From: Desmodesmus armatus
Lineage: Eukaryota > Chlorophyta > Chlorophyceae > Sphaeropleales > Scenedesmaceae
Direction of reading: 5' to 3'
Assembly: GCA_007449985.2 (NCBI GenBank)
Contig: VIIQ02000664.1
Location: 310,001 to 374,000, forward strand
Length of the DNA stretch: 64,000 nt
A model generated the notes under the pieces. It worked only from the letters and a program-made list of their open reading frames with translations. It was not told where the DNA came from and did no database searches. Position numbers and translations under genes: made by a program. This document shows, piece by piece, positions 25,127 to 36,949 of this stretch; positions within the stretch are counted from its first letter, which is position 1; every line of letters starts with the position of its first letter.

Positions 25127-27163
25127 GGGTGCGGCAACAGCAGCAGCGTCTCCACACAGCGGCGACGGCGCCAGAGTGCGGCTGCTCCTGCTGCTGCTGC
25201 AGGTGACAGCAGCACCAGCAGCAGTGGCGGGGTTGTTGGGGGTGAGGCCCTCACACCATGCCAGCTGGAGCTGCTGTCGCTGTTGGGCTTGACCCCGCAG
25301 CTGACAGCTAGGGTGCAGCAGCAGCAACCTCCGCATGATGTTCAAGATACGGCGGGTGACAGTCGCTCTGCAGTCATCAATGCACTGTTATGACGCTGCT
25401 ATGAGGGTTGCCTCAGGGGAGCCCCTGGAGTCAGAGCAGCAGACGCAGCGCTGGCGGTTTGAGCAGCGGCTGTGGCTGCTGCTGCCGTCCGTGCTGCTGT
25501 CTTGTGCCAACCACCTCCTGCCGTCTCTGCAGCCAGCCGATGAAATGGTGGCGTGTGTGGTGGCGCTGCTTGAGCACAGCACCAAGGCGCTGAATGTGTA
25601 CTATGCCTTGCAGGGCTGGCTGTGCTGGTGCGGCGGCATTATCTCAGACTTCACCCCGCCACCCCCTTCTGGGGCGGGGGAAGTGTTGGGAATGGTGCTG
25701 CAGCTGGCAGACCAGCTGCTGCTGCAGCAGCCCCCGCTGCGCTGCAGACCTCGGCAGCTGGTGCAGGAGCTGCTGCTGCCTCAGGCAGCTCCCAGGGAGC
25801 TAGAAGCTCGCAGACAGCACCAGGCAGCAGCAGCAGCAGTGCTGTGCAGGGGGTCATTCCAGCAGCTTGGGCTGAAGGCGCAGCAGCAGTGGTGCAGGTG
25901 CTGTCGGTGCTGGTGTCTGGCAGCTTTACCCACCTACTGTCTGGCAGCAGCACAGCCAGTCCCCTTCACCAGCCCAGCAGTGACAACGCCAACACTGCTG
26001 CGAGTGAGGCCAAAGCAGCTGCAGCGGCAAGTCCCTGCGCACCTCCAGTGGCCAGAAAGTTTGTCGCGGTCTGCAAAGCAATCGAGGCGGGAATGCGCGC
26101 CATCACCATTGCAGCAGAGCACGGCGTGCCATTCCGTAATGACCACTTCCACTCGATTATGCAGCACTGCCTGGGCACCCTGGAAGCTGACGAGAGGTGC
26201 CCGCTCGCACTGCACTTGGGCCTTTGTGGGCCTGAGCAGCGGGTGCAGGAGCAGCGGCAGCTGTACAGCTTACTGAGGTCTGTGCAGAAGCTGAGCCAAC
26301 AGCAGTGCTGGGGACCGCAGCCCGCCAATGACTGCTGCTGGGCAGCTGCGCTGGCTGCATCCGCGCTGTTGCGGCCCCCACCAGCTGCATCAGCAGCTCA
26401 ACCTGCAGATGAGTACCTGCCCAGTTTGGTCATCTTGGGGCACTGCTGCCTGGCTTGGGCAATGCAGCTGCAGCAGCAAGCACCGGGGCTGCTGTTGCTG
26501 CGGTCTGGCACGGCAGTGCGGCAGCAGCAGCAGCAGCAGGGAGAGGTCCCCCCGCCGCACAGCGCAGCACACGCGTGCATCCCAGGTTGGTATGAGGAAG
26601 AGTCAGCTGTTACGGCCCCGTCGTGCAGGTTGGAGATGGTGGTGGCCACAATCCGCTGTAGGGTTGATGGCATCTCATCGCCTGCGCCACAGGCAGCACT
26701 GACAGTCGCAGGTGGGGACTTCAAGCAGCTCCGGCAACAGCTGGAGGCGCTGTCAGCAGCACAGCAGGCGGTGCGGGAGGGGCTCAGCGACACGACCCTG
26801 ACAGCACTGCAAGAGCAGATGCAAGCTACGGGGGTCATGCTGTGCAGCATCTCGGTGCCGCACTTCTGCAACAACCCAGCTTGTGGGAACATCCATGGGC
26901 CTACAGATGTGCAGCTGCATCTGCGCTGGCTGCCGCACTGCCCGCTACTGCGGGAGGGAGTGTCAACGGCAGGCCTGGGCACAGCACAAGCCGGTGTGCA
27001 AGGCCATGGCAGGCGCTACAGCTGCAAAAGCCCAGATGTAAGGGGGTGTGCCAAGAACTGCACGAGCATGCTCCCTTCATTGCAGCAAGGTGTTTGGTCG
27101 TCTTGGCAGCATTCCCCTGGTGGCTGCCGTCTGCTGCGCAAGCAGGTTGTGGCGTGCTATTAA
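23784..27163 (+). CDS. MYND-finger protein with broken finger (possible pseudogene)
   Basis: Exons 23784-23963, 24093-24167, 24269-25312, 25374-25760 and 25850 onward join in phase and give about 900 residues. The two short introns (61 and 89 nt) use GTGCAG donors and are less certain than the first two. The body is Ala/Gln-rich and predicted helical, with a Ser run near 25097-25126. Near the C-terminus FCNNPACGNIHGPTDVQ supplies the first Cys pair of a MYND zinc finger. The remaining ligands (CICAGCRTARYCGRECQ, then AWAQHKPVC) are in a different frame from 26916, ending with TAA at 27041. In the family these parts are joined by a short linker, so a small deletion has apparently removed it. 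Without correction the frame runs on to TAA at 27163 and the finger is lost. MYND proteins of this layout are abundant in green algae, and their usual role is protein-protein binding. Confidence 0.7.
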
Positions 27164-27985
27164 GTGTGTGCTTGCTTATGGTGGACTACTTTCAGAGCCA
27201 CACAGCTCTACATGTATACATTTGGTGAGGCATTGCGTTGGACTGTGGTGGGCACGCCCCAAGGTGCGCATATGAACGTTGTTGGCATCAGCAAAGTTGG
27301 GCGATGTTTCGAGGTTGTGGTTTGTGGCTGATCCGCACTGGCAAGCAGGTGGCAAATAGCCAGCCAGTTGAATGACCAGTTGAATGACTCAGCATTGGGC
27401 GTGCTGGCACAACAGTTGTGTGGGCAGGACTGTGGCCATGAGTGAGTGATGGTTGTGCATCGTGCACAAAGTTTGAAAAACAACACGTCACGTTTCAAGT
27501 GTGGCAAGCCTTCATGGCCAGTTTGGGCAATGACCGGCTGTACACATGTATTTGTAAGTGTTTCGCCTGTGTTGCGGGCAAAGGTTCAACTATGGCACAC
27601 AAAGCAAGTTGCTTTGTGTGCCATACATGGTGGCCACGTTTGAGTACTATCGGCAACCCAGTCTCTGATGGCCCGGTGACCTTTCGTTGCAAAAAAGACC
27701 TATTGACGCCGACACACACGGGTTGTGTCCACAACACAACAGCCAAGCAAACAGGAGTGTATCAACAGCGTGAGTGAGCCAGCATGTAAGCAGGGATCAA
27801 CTTGTACAATGCAGAGAACAACCTGTACAAACACGCAGCCCATTCGGTGCCATGCGCCGCAGCATAGCTGCTCAGCGCAACACAGCCGACCATCAGACAG
27901 CAGCCGCCGTGTTGCGCACCCACCTGCAGCGCTTGAAACACAGCGCAACCAGTAACACCCAGTGGCAACCCTACAGCAATCCACG
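27164..27985. other. Convergent intergenic region with perfect palindrome
   Basis: Spacer between the 3' ends of the MYND gene (plus strand) and the Gln/Ala-rich gene A (minus strand). I found no coding evidence. Its main feature is the palindrome at 27591-27625. Confidence 0.5.
27591..27625. repeat. Perfect 35-nt palindrome (17-bp arms)
   Basis: Arms TATGGCACACAAAGCAA and its exact reverse complement are separated by a single G. It lies between convergent gene ends. A shorter related inverted repeat (GGCACACAA, 9-bp arms) occurs at 51630-51653. It could be a terminator-like hairpin or a folded MITE core. Confidence 0.95.
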
Positions 27986-30532
27986 TCAGCTTTTGTTTCT
28001 GATCTTGCTGCGCTTCCGCTGCTTTTGCGCTGCTGCTGCTGCTTCGGCTTCTGCTGCTTCTGCTGCTTCGTCTGCTGCTGCCTGCCGCGCAAAGTATGTT
28101 GTGGCCTCACCACGCTCAGCTTTGTGCTCCATAGCCTCAACAGCTGTCTCCCTGTCATCCACCGGTACCTTCACCTCAACCAGCGCCTCTTGCAGGCTCA
28201 CGTATGCGCCTTTGGCCCAGAGCTTCTCATCGCGAGCTATGTCGTAAGGCGACCTGCGCGGACCGCGTGCAAGAGGCAAACACGGTCGGTGGCAGACCGC
28301 AAGATCCCCTACCGCGGCAAGCAGCTGGTTGCGAGCGCAACATACAGCAGCTAACCCTGTCTGATGAGGTCATGGCATGAAGAGTATAGCTGAACAGGCA
28401 CAGTGAGAGAGTTTGACTGGCAGGCACTCCCAGCTTTATGCAGTGCTTGCTTGAAAGGGCAGCAACAACCATGCACTGTATGCAACAACACCACACCGCC
28501 CGCAAACACAGAACATGGTAATCTCATTACCTTGGCTGCTGCTTGTCCATGTCCCTGAATAGCTTGGTGTGCACATGAGGCCATAAGCCATCGCCAGCAT
28601 GCTGCCTGCTGCCGCTTGCCACTGCTGCTGCTGCTGGGCTGGTGCCGATTGAGCAGGCAGCAAAGACCCCATTGGGTGGCAGCACATCGCAGCCATCACC
28701 GTCGATGAACTTTGTGCCTGCCAGCTGCTGCTGGTAGGCCTCCCAGCACGCTGTCAGCTTGCCCACCAGCAGCTGCTTGGCCTGTGTTTAAGCAGGATAG
28801 CAGTAACAGCAAACAGCTCACAGATGCGTTGCTGTCCAATGTCAGCTGGCAGCTGTTTGGACTGTGGGACAAACGCCATGGTACCCGTACGAAGCAAGTG
28901 AACAAGGCAAGGCGGCCAGGAGGTGCCATAGGCATCAAAAAGAGGCATGCATGCGAATGAGGTTGTGAGGTTGATAAGAGACTGAACACCAGATTTGATG
29001 ACGAATCCGTACACATGCACACACACCTGCGCATCAAGCACGCACATCACATCAAGCACACATCATATCACATCAAGCATACATCACATCACATCACATC
29101 AAGCACACATCACACCACATCACATCAAGCACACACACCTGCGCATCAAGCACGTCGCTGCGCTGGACAGCAGCTATGAGGAACACCGGCCACAGCGCAG
29201 CCCAAGAGGAAGCCATAAACTGGGCCGGCGCGGTCAAGCTGGCACCCTGGTGAAACTGCCACGCAGCACCGTACGGCGTCACAAACCACTCCCGCCGCTG
29301 CTGCTGTGGGTCGCTGCTGCCTGTGCCTCGACTGCTGCCACCCCTGCAGCCGCCGCTGCCGCTTTTGCTGCTGCCGGCCTTATAGGGACTCCTCTTCTTG
29401 CCTTTGCGGCCCCTGCCGGGGCTGCCTGCTAGTTTAGCCGCCGCTGCAGCCGCCGCAGCCGCCGCTGCTGCTGGGTCGTACTGCCAATTAGTCATCGTCC
29501 CATTGGGCAGGGCGATGACCATCGATAGCTTCTGAAGCGAAGTACCGCCTGCTGCTGCTGCTGCTGGAGGGAAGGCAGTGCTGCCGTTGGCTGCTGCATT
29601 GACCGGCCGCTCGAGTGGCCACGCCATGGTGGCCAGACCGGCCCAGCCACGGGCACCGCGTACCTCCTTCTGCCCTGGATCAGGATTGCGGCATTTGCCG
29701 GGGACTGCGTTGGCTGCTGTTCGTGCTGCTGCTGTCCGCCATTCCAGAATGTAGCAACCCAGCATGTGCTGCTCGATGTACAAAGTGTCCCTGCAGTCAC
29801 ATCAGGGGTGTTGTTGTAGGTGCATGTTACAGGGCTGCATTCACAGCAGGAATCTTGATGGTGCATACATGACACGGCTGCGCAGTATTGCAGGAGCTGT
29901 TGTAGCAGTGTATTGCAAAAGCAGCATAGCTGTGCCAGTTTGGCACCATATCCTGCAACATTCACCTTATGTACTGTGTGACTGGCGCATGCATTGCGTG
30001 GCAAACTGCCGCTAATGCCATGCCCCATACGCTAATCAACCAACACGGTGTGGTGGTGGTGCTGGTGGGTGCCACCAGGAAGCGACCAGTTGCTTGCAGA
30101 TTGGCAGCAATCAAAGCCTCACACAGGCTCACTCTATAAAATAAAATAATAAAATAAAAATAATAATAACAATAGTAAGATAAAATAAATAAAATTTGAA
30201 TATAAAACATCAGGTCACACCTCACAACTTCATCCACACTCACTCTGTGAAGCTGCTTGGCCACGTGCAGCGATCAATCATCTCGGAGACATCTGCGGCA
30301 TAGCAGCAGTTGCGCACGCCCACGTGTCGATCCTCAACGTCCTGCGCAGCGGTGAAGTAGGCGGCTAGGGCCTCAAGCACCACGGCAGCCGGCACCTGCA
30401 GCAGCAGCGGCAGTGGCAGCAGCAGCGGCAGGGACGCATAAATGAGGCAAGGTCAGGAAGACGCAAGGTGAGTCATTATGTTATCCAGTGAGGTTAGTAG
30501 GCGGCCAGGGACTCAAGCACCACGGCACCTGC

Positions 30533-30590
<58 letters not shown>

Positions 30591-32190
30591 ACATGGACGC
30601 ATAGATGAGGCCAGGTCAAGGCATAGTCAAATCGGCGCAAGAGAAGGTGTCTGTTCTACAAGGCAGACTCCTGTTGTTACACACAAACGGTTGTCACACC
30701 AATTATCGGCAGTAGTTGTAAACTGTCTGATTTGCAAGTCTACCCATGCATCTTGTCCTACCACTTATCCTCTCAACAGAGCCCAGACACACCCACCGGC
30801 ACCAAGCTATGCGCACATCCACCCATGCACCACCCATTGTCCAACCTTGTCCAATCCACCCCAACACCACTTGTCCACCCACCGCCCCTATCCAGTGACA
30901 CATCACCCACCAACACAACCCACCCTGCCTCACCCACCCACCTGGATGCCCATCTCCTCTGAGAGGTACCTGCAGGCAACAACGGCACACCAGCAGACTG
31001 TGAGTGCTCACAGTGTTTCCCTTTGCTGTGCAGCTCTGATGCTGATCATCAGTAACTCAGCCCTATCCTGCAGCGTCTGCTGCAACAACACAAACAAAAC
31101 AGGAACAAACCCGTTCAACACCAGCCACACAAACTGGTTGCTTGACACTACTTCAAGTCAAGCCGCACATCTCAACCTGGTCCAGATCAGGGTTCAGGCT
31201 TCTGAGATACTCAAGACACACTCAAGCTACAAGACATACTCAAGCTACAAGATATACTCAAATACATGACATATTATGTACTCAAGCAATTGGTACGCAA
31301 GCATGTGTTTGGTGATCGTGTCCCAATCTACTCACTTGAGTTGGCTGCCTGTCACTGCCAGCCTGAAGTGGCCTATCCCCATGGCAGGGTTGGGGTGCAC
31401 ATGGTCCACCAACCACTCAGCAGCAAAGGGTGACGCCAACCCTGCTGCTGCTGCTGGCGGTGAGTCAATCAGGGCCTCCTCTCCTGCTGCTGCTGCTGCT
31501 GGTGACTTCAGCTGCAGTGGGCTGCAACGCGCATGTGGGAATGCCGCTTCCAGGAATTCAGGTGCTGCCGTCACAGACACCTCTCCTGCCTCTGCTGCTG
31601 CTGCTGCATTTGCTTTCAACCCCTCCCATGCTGCCTCTGCTGCTGCTGTTAACGATGCTGGACTTGCCGCTCCTGCTGACGCCATCACATCTGCTGCAGC
31701 TGCTGTTGCTGCAGCTGGTGCCACTGCAACTGCTGCCAACGCCGCTGATGTAGCAGCAGCAGCAGCAGCAGCAGGAGGAGCGCTGCTGCCAGGGCTGTCA
31801 GCAGCAGCAGCAGCAGCAGCAGCAGGATTGCCTGCGAGGGCAGCAGCCACAGCAGCAAGGAAGGTCCCTTGCTTCGCCTTTGTCTGCCTGCCAGACAGCG
31901 ATCTAGAGGGACCCCCAGCAGCAGCAGCTGCAGCAGCAGCAGGTGCCCTGGACGACAACCGTCCTGCTGCTGCTGCTGCAGCTGCTGTGCTGCCAGCCCC
32001 CATTGCTGCTGCTGCCCCAGGACCATCTGATGCTGGCAGATGGCCGGCAGCAGCAGCAGCTGTAGAACCACCACCACCACCACCACCATCAGCCACCACC
32101 TCCCCAGTATCGCCGTCGTCAGCCTGGTCCCCACCCCCTGGGGAGCTGAGCCAAAACGGTGAGAAAGAGGGGCCTTCCTGCTGCTGGTGC

Positions 32191-32223
<33 letters not shown>

Positions 32224-33641
32224 TGCTGCTGCTCCTGCTGCTGGTGCTCCCGCTGCTGCTGTGCTGCTGCGTCTTCGATCGACTGCTCCAGCTGCTGTTG
32301 TGCTGTTGGCTCCACCATGACCTGCTCAAGCTGCTCAGCAAAGCGAGTTCGCTTTGGCGTCCTGCCCTTTGGCTTGCTGCCGGCAGCAGCTGCTGCTGCT
32401 GCTGCTGCTGCTGGCGGAGGGAATTCCAAGGGCAATTGGGCTGCTGCAGCTGAGCGCTTCCTGCCATGCTGCTGCTGGTGGTGGTGCTGCTGCTGCTGCT
32501 GCTGTAGTAATGCCTGCTGTGGTTCAGAGCCACTCTCTACCCCGGAACCCTCAAGAGCCTCTGCCCCATCTATGTCCACCGCCATGCTGTCACCGCTGGC
32601 TGTATCCAAAACTGCCTCCATACACAACAGACTCTGCTGCTCCTGCTGCTGCTGTTGCTGCTGCTGCTGCAGCTCCTGTTGGCGACCCTCAACCCGCTCC
32701 TGCTGCTGCTGATGGGGCATCAGCTGCTGCTGCTGCTGCTGTTGCTGCTGCATGTAAGTGTCAAATTGCTGCTGCCGTAGTGGGTCCTGAGCTATGAAGG
32801 TCCTGTACTGCTGCAGCTGCACCTCCAACTCATGGTTCTGCTGCTGCAGGACCTGAAGCTGCTGGTGGTGCAGCTGCTGCTGCTGCTGCTGTTGGTGCTG
32901 TGGCTGGTTTGCAGGTGGGCACCGCGTGCTGCCTGGTTGCCAGATTGCAGGGACCTGCGCTAACGTTTGCCACCGGCCGACAAAACGGCGACTGTGCTGC
33001 TGTTGCTGCTCCTGCTGCGGTCGAGGATCACGGCTCTTGTGTTCATGCCTGCTATGAGGACCACCACCAGCAGCAGCAGGCTGCTGCTGCTGCTTTACTG
33101 CAGCCCTCTGCTGTGCTTGAAGCTGGAGTGCGTGCTCATTCAGCACTGTGGGTGCTGCTGAGCGCTGGGGCCTGAAGCTGGAGTTATCCAACGCTGCTGC
33201 TGCTGCTGCTGCTGCTGCCACTGCTGCTGCCGCGTCCTGTGCATCGTCGCCTGGCTGTGCAACTGCCACCCCTGCTGGATCAATGCCTCCTGCACCTGGC
33301 CCCGCACTGGCTGATCCCTGAGCGCCAGCTGCTGCTGCTGTAGCTGCTGCCGCTGTAGCTACCGCTGTTAGGCCCTCTGCTTCAACCGCTAGCTCCTCAG
33401 ATCCAGCAGCCGCTGATGCTACTGCTGATGATGACGATGCTTCAGCCTCAGCTGCAGCTGCTGTTTCCACTTCTGCAGTTGCTGCGGCTGCTCTCGCAGG
33501 GTCTGCTGCCTTTGTAGGTGACACATATGTATCCTGATGTCCGGTTTTGGCAGTAGTAGCAGCTGCATGGCAGCCTGCTGCACCTGCTAGTGCTAGAGGG
33601 ATCAGCACGGGGTCTTGCTGCCTTGGCATGCTTTGAGGCAT
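27986..33641 (-). CDS. Gln/Ala-rich protein A (paralog of neighbouring gene B)
   Basis: Proposed exons on the minus strand: 31356-33641, 31012-31067, 30942-30969, 30244-30395, 29139-29790, 28531-28781 and 27986-28253, about 1230 residues, with all phases consistent. The first exon is low complexity (poly-Ala, poly-Gln, poly-Gly) but has islands shared with gene B: RPQRSAAPTVLNEHALQLQA, QQFDTYMQ, a MEAVLDTA block and GSKPKGRTPKRTRFAEQLEQ. The C-terminal exons are not low complexity: YLSEEMGIQVPAAVVLEALA, a Cys-containing stretch CCYAADVSEMIDRCTWPSSF, YIEQHMLGCYILEW, KFIDGDGCDVLPPNG, and an Ala/Glu/Lys-rich basic tail. I do not recognise the family. A second good donor at 31335/31334 is out of phase with the next exon, so the link between the large exon and the rest is the least certain part. 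The start at 33641 was chosen by alignment with gene B. Confidence 0.6.
29018..29154 (-). repeat. Minisatellite that duplicates a splice donor of gene A
   Basis: The exon ending at 29139 finishes with GCTTGATGCGCAG followed by GTGTGTGTGC. An almost identical block recurs at 29018-29042. Between them lie tandem GATGTG/GCTTGAT units, CATCA-type on the plus strand. The true and decoy donors are therefore about 110 nt apart within one expanding repeat. Confidence 0.85.
30131..30204. repeat. AT-rich (AATAA)n tract in gene A intron
   Basis: An isolated stretch of about 70 nt made almost entirely of A and T (AAATAA and TAATAA units), in a window otherwise rich in GC. It lies in the intron following the exon at 30244-30395. 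Confidence 0.9.
30357..30650 (-). repeat. Tandem duplication of a gene A exon start
   Basis: The first codons and acceptor of the exon at 30244-30395 (block 30357-30477) recur at 30498-30650, including CTCAAGCACCACGG, a CAG/GCN run and a GGACGCATA-type tail. The second copy keeps an acceptor-like CGCAG and reads AVVLESLAAY before a stop. It lies in the intron upstream of the real exon. Confidence 0.85.
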
Positions 33642-33863
33642 GGCAGCGAGACCTGTGACTGTCAAAGGATACTCATTGAGGAATAACAAGTATGATCGGG
33701 CATGCAGCAAGTTATCCAAGGCGCAAGATTGTTGGTATGCTGCAATTGTTTGATGCATGCTCTTGGGTTTCCTGCAGAAAGTTTTGTTGAGCATGCTCCG
33801 TTGTGACTTGTGTGTGGTCGCACAGGAGTCTAACATGGTGAGGGATTCTAGATTGAAATAGAT

Positions 33864-34001
33864 CTATCGGTGTTCACAACAGCAAACGACAGACGAGCAA
33901 GAACACAAGTCCCGCAGATCCAAGACATGCTGTCCCTGCTGCTGCCCCCTTTGCTGTTGCTGCTGCTGCCCCCGTGCCAATGACTGTCGTTGCAGCAGCA
34001 A

Positions 34002-34041
<40 letters not shown>

Positions 34042-35589
34042 ATAAGGGCCTGCTGCATAAGGGCATGCTGCATAAGGGTCTGCTGCATAAGGGCCTGCTG
34101 CACCTTCGCCTTTTTCACTGCGTGCATTCAAGTGGTGGCAAGCATGAGCGTATTGGCCCGAAAGGTGGCATGAATGGGAGACACTCAACACCTTTAGTCC
34201 AGCAGCGGCCCAACCTGCACCAAAACGTCCTTGATGTACGACGCACGCCCTCACCTCCACGTGACGCCACTGCCCACTGCCACTTGTTCATGCCAGGTGG
34301 TGCACCAGCCGCCTTCCTTGCCTCCTCGCTCCAATCAGTGGGACCCCCTGATGCACCTGCGTGCATCAATGAGGTGTTTGTGATCATTCGGCACAATCGT
34401 GGACACTCAAGCCAACAAACGCATGTCATGACAGGAGGGCATGTAGTGGAGCGTTCTTGCCGGTCAGTTTTCACTTCGTACACACTGTTAGAGTAAAATT
34501 TACTGCACACTCCTTGATGTAGGTACGCATGACACCCCAACTTGCATGCATGGCGTCAATTAGCCCACACGTCCTCACCTGCATGCTGCCACTTGGTGGT
34601 GCCCGGTGATGCACCAGCCGCCTGCCTTGCCTCCTCGCTCCAGTCCATGGCACCTCCCTTTGACATGGCGGTCACAATGTTGCCGTGGTCATCGTGAACA
34701 AGTTTGTAGCCTTGGAGAAGGGCATGGACAGAAACATAAGGATTGTTGGTACAGTACTGTCGTTTGTACCCGTCAGAGCCCCATGTCGGTCAGACCGATT
34801 GCCAATTTGGAGAGATAGGGTCGTACGTACAGTGCACTCCGATGGGGAAAGCGAGTAGGGTCTACCCCTGGTCTACCCCTGGCTTCGGCCAGTGTGAGGT
34901 TTGATCAAGGGGATGTCAGATCAGTGAAGTTCAAAACAACCACAGCCACGGCACAAATACCAAAAATATATACACAAAGGCATCCATACCCATGTGAAAG
35001 CGTCATGTGGTCAAAGATGACGTCAAAACTGCTGTGCCCATGGGACCACACCAGATGGGCACCGGTGGTACCACACCTCACAAACATCACACTCTCAATT
35101 GCCGACACCATCTTCCACTTCCTGAAGCCCCTCTTTTCCAGCACCCTAGGCTTGTGAGCATTCTGCGCTGCAGCGCCAGCCACTGGCGACTCCCCAGTAC
35201 CAGTATCCCTTGCAGTCACTGAGTGAGCTACAGTTGGTCGGCAGGCGCCGGCGGGAATATGTCCGTCAGCAGCACAAAAACTGACAGCTGCCAGCTGCCT
35301 GCTGGTCCCTCACTGTGTTCCAAGTCCTCACTGTCTTCTGAGTTCGACTGCGCCTGTCCCCAGTGTTCCCTACAGTCACTGAGTGGGCTGCAGCTACTTG
35401 GCAGGCGACGGCGGGAACGTTGCCGTCAGAAGCTCAAAAACTGACAGCTGCCAGCTGCCTGCTGGCCCCTCAATGTCTTCCGAATCACTGTCTTCTGAGT
35501 CACTGTCTTCCAAATCACTGTCTGCCGAGTCGCTCTGCGCTAGGTCTATGGCATGGTCACGGTCACAACCAAGGGCCGAGCCACTGCTG

Positions 35590-35645
<56 letters not shown>

Positions 35646-36480
35646 TGCGGCCTGGTGCTGCTGGGCAGACTCACGCTGCTGCTGCCGCTGCTGCTGCTGC
35701 TCGCTGAGGTCAACTGCAACATCCGCATCAGCGCCAGCACCTTCTTCGATCTTTACACAGCTGCCGCCACCAGCTGCTGCTGCTGCTGCTGCTGCGGATG
35801 CGGCCCCAGCTGCCGCTGCTGCCGCTGCTGCCTCTGCTATCGCAGCCGCTGCGGAGGCGTCTCCTGCCTCTGCTCCTGCTGCTGGGTCTGTTGCTGCTGC
35901 TGCTGCTGCTGGGTCCGGTGCTGCTGCTGCTGGGTCTGGGGCTGCAGACCCAGTCCCTGCATCTGCTGCCATTGCTGCGGCAGGTGCCTCTGCTGCACCT
36001 GCTCCAGATGCTCCCGCTGCCGCTGCTGCATCTGCTGTTGCCGCAGCTGCTGCTGCTGTGGACTCGCCCCCAGCCGCCGCTGCTGCGTCTGCTACCGCAG
36101 CCGCTGTGGAGGTGTCTCCTGCTCCCGCTCCTGCTCCTGCTGCTGCTGCTGGGTCTGGTGCTGCGGCCCCAGTCCCTGCATCTGCTGCCATTGCTGCGGC
36201 AGCTGCTCCAGACGCTCCCGCTCCCGCTCCTGCATCTGCCGTCGCCGCCGCCGCTGATGCTGCTGTTGTTGCGCCAGGGTTGCTCAGCCGAGACGCCGAA
36301 GACGAGGGACCCTGCTGCTGCTGCTGTTGTTGGTGACGCAGGCCTGCTACGCCGCTGTTGCTAGCTGCTGCACTGAACGTGAGGGCCAGCTGCTGCCGTG
36401 CTGTGGAGTCCGCTATCACTTTTTCTAGCTGTTCAGGGACGGCGAAGCCAACCCGCTTTCGTCTGCGCTTGGCACTGCTG

Positions 36481-36534
<54 letters not shown>

Positions 36535-36917
36535 CACAGTGCAAGCAGCAGCAGCAGAGGCCCAGCCAGCCTCAGCAGCAGCAGCTGCTGCTGCTACAGC
36601 TGGCAGGTCGTCAGAGGAGAGGTCAGCTGCAGCAGCTGAGCGCTTCCTACCTCGCTGCTGCTGCTGCTGCTGCTGTGGTGTCTGTTCCGACTCCGATGCA
36701 GGTTCTGAGGGGCTCTCAGGGGCTTCTGCATCATCATCGTCCGCAGACATGCTGGCACTGCTGGTGGCTGTATCCAACACTGCCTCTAGACAGTTACTTT
36801 GCTGCGGCGGTTGCTGCTGCTGCTGCTGCTGCTGCTTGTACGCGTCAAACTGCTGCATCAGCAGCGGGTTCTCAGCCATGAAGGCCCTCATCTGCTCCAG
36901 CTGTGCCGCCAGGTCTA

Positions 36918-36949
<32 letters not shown>

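Noticed and set aside
29040..29130. CATCA-type repeats as a CRISPR-like array
   Set aside because: Units are short, contiguous and degenerate with no unique spacers, in a eukaryotic intron. It is a minisatellite.
31276..32712. Long plus-strand open frames of poly-Ala, poly-Cys or poly-Leu opposite genes A and B
   Set aside because: They are antisense readings of CAG/GCT repeats. The minus strand has paralog-conserved islands and splice phase, and the plus frames have neither.
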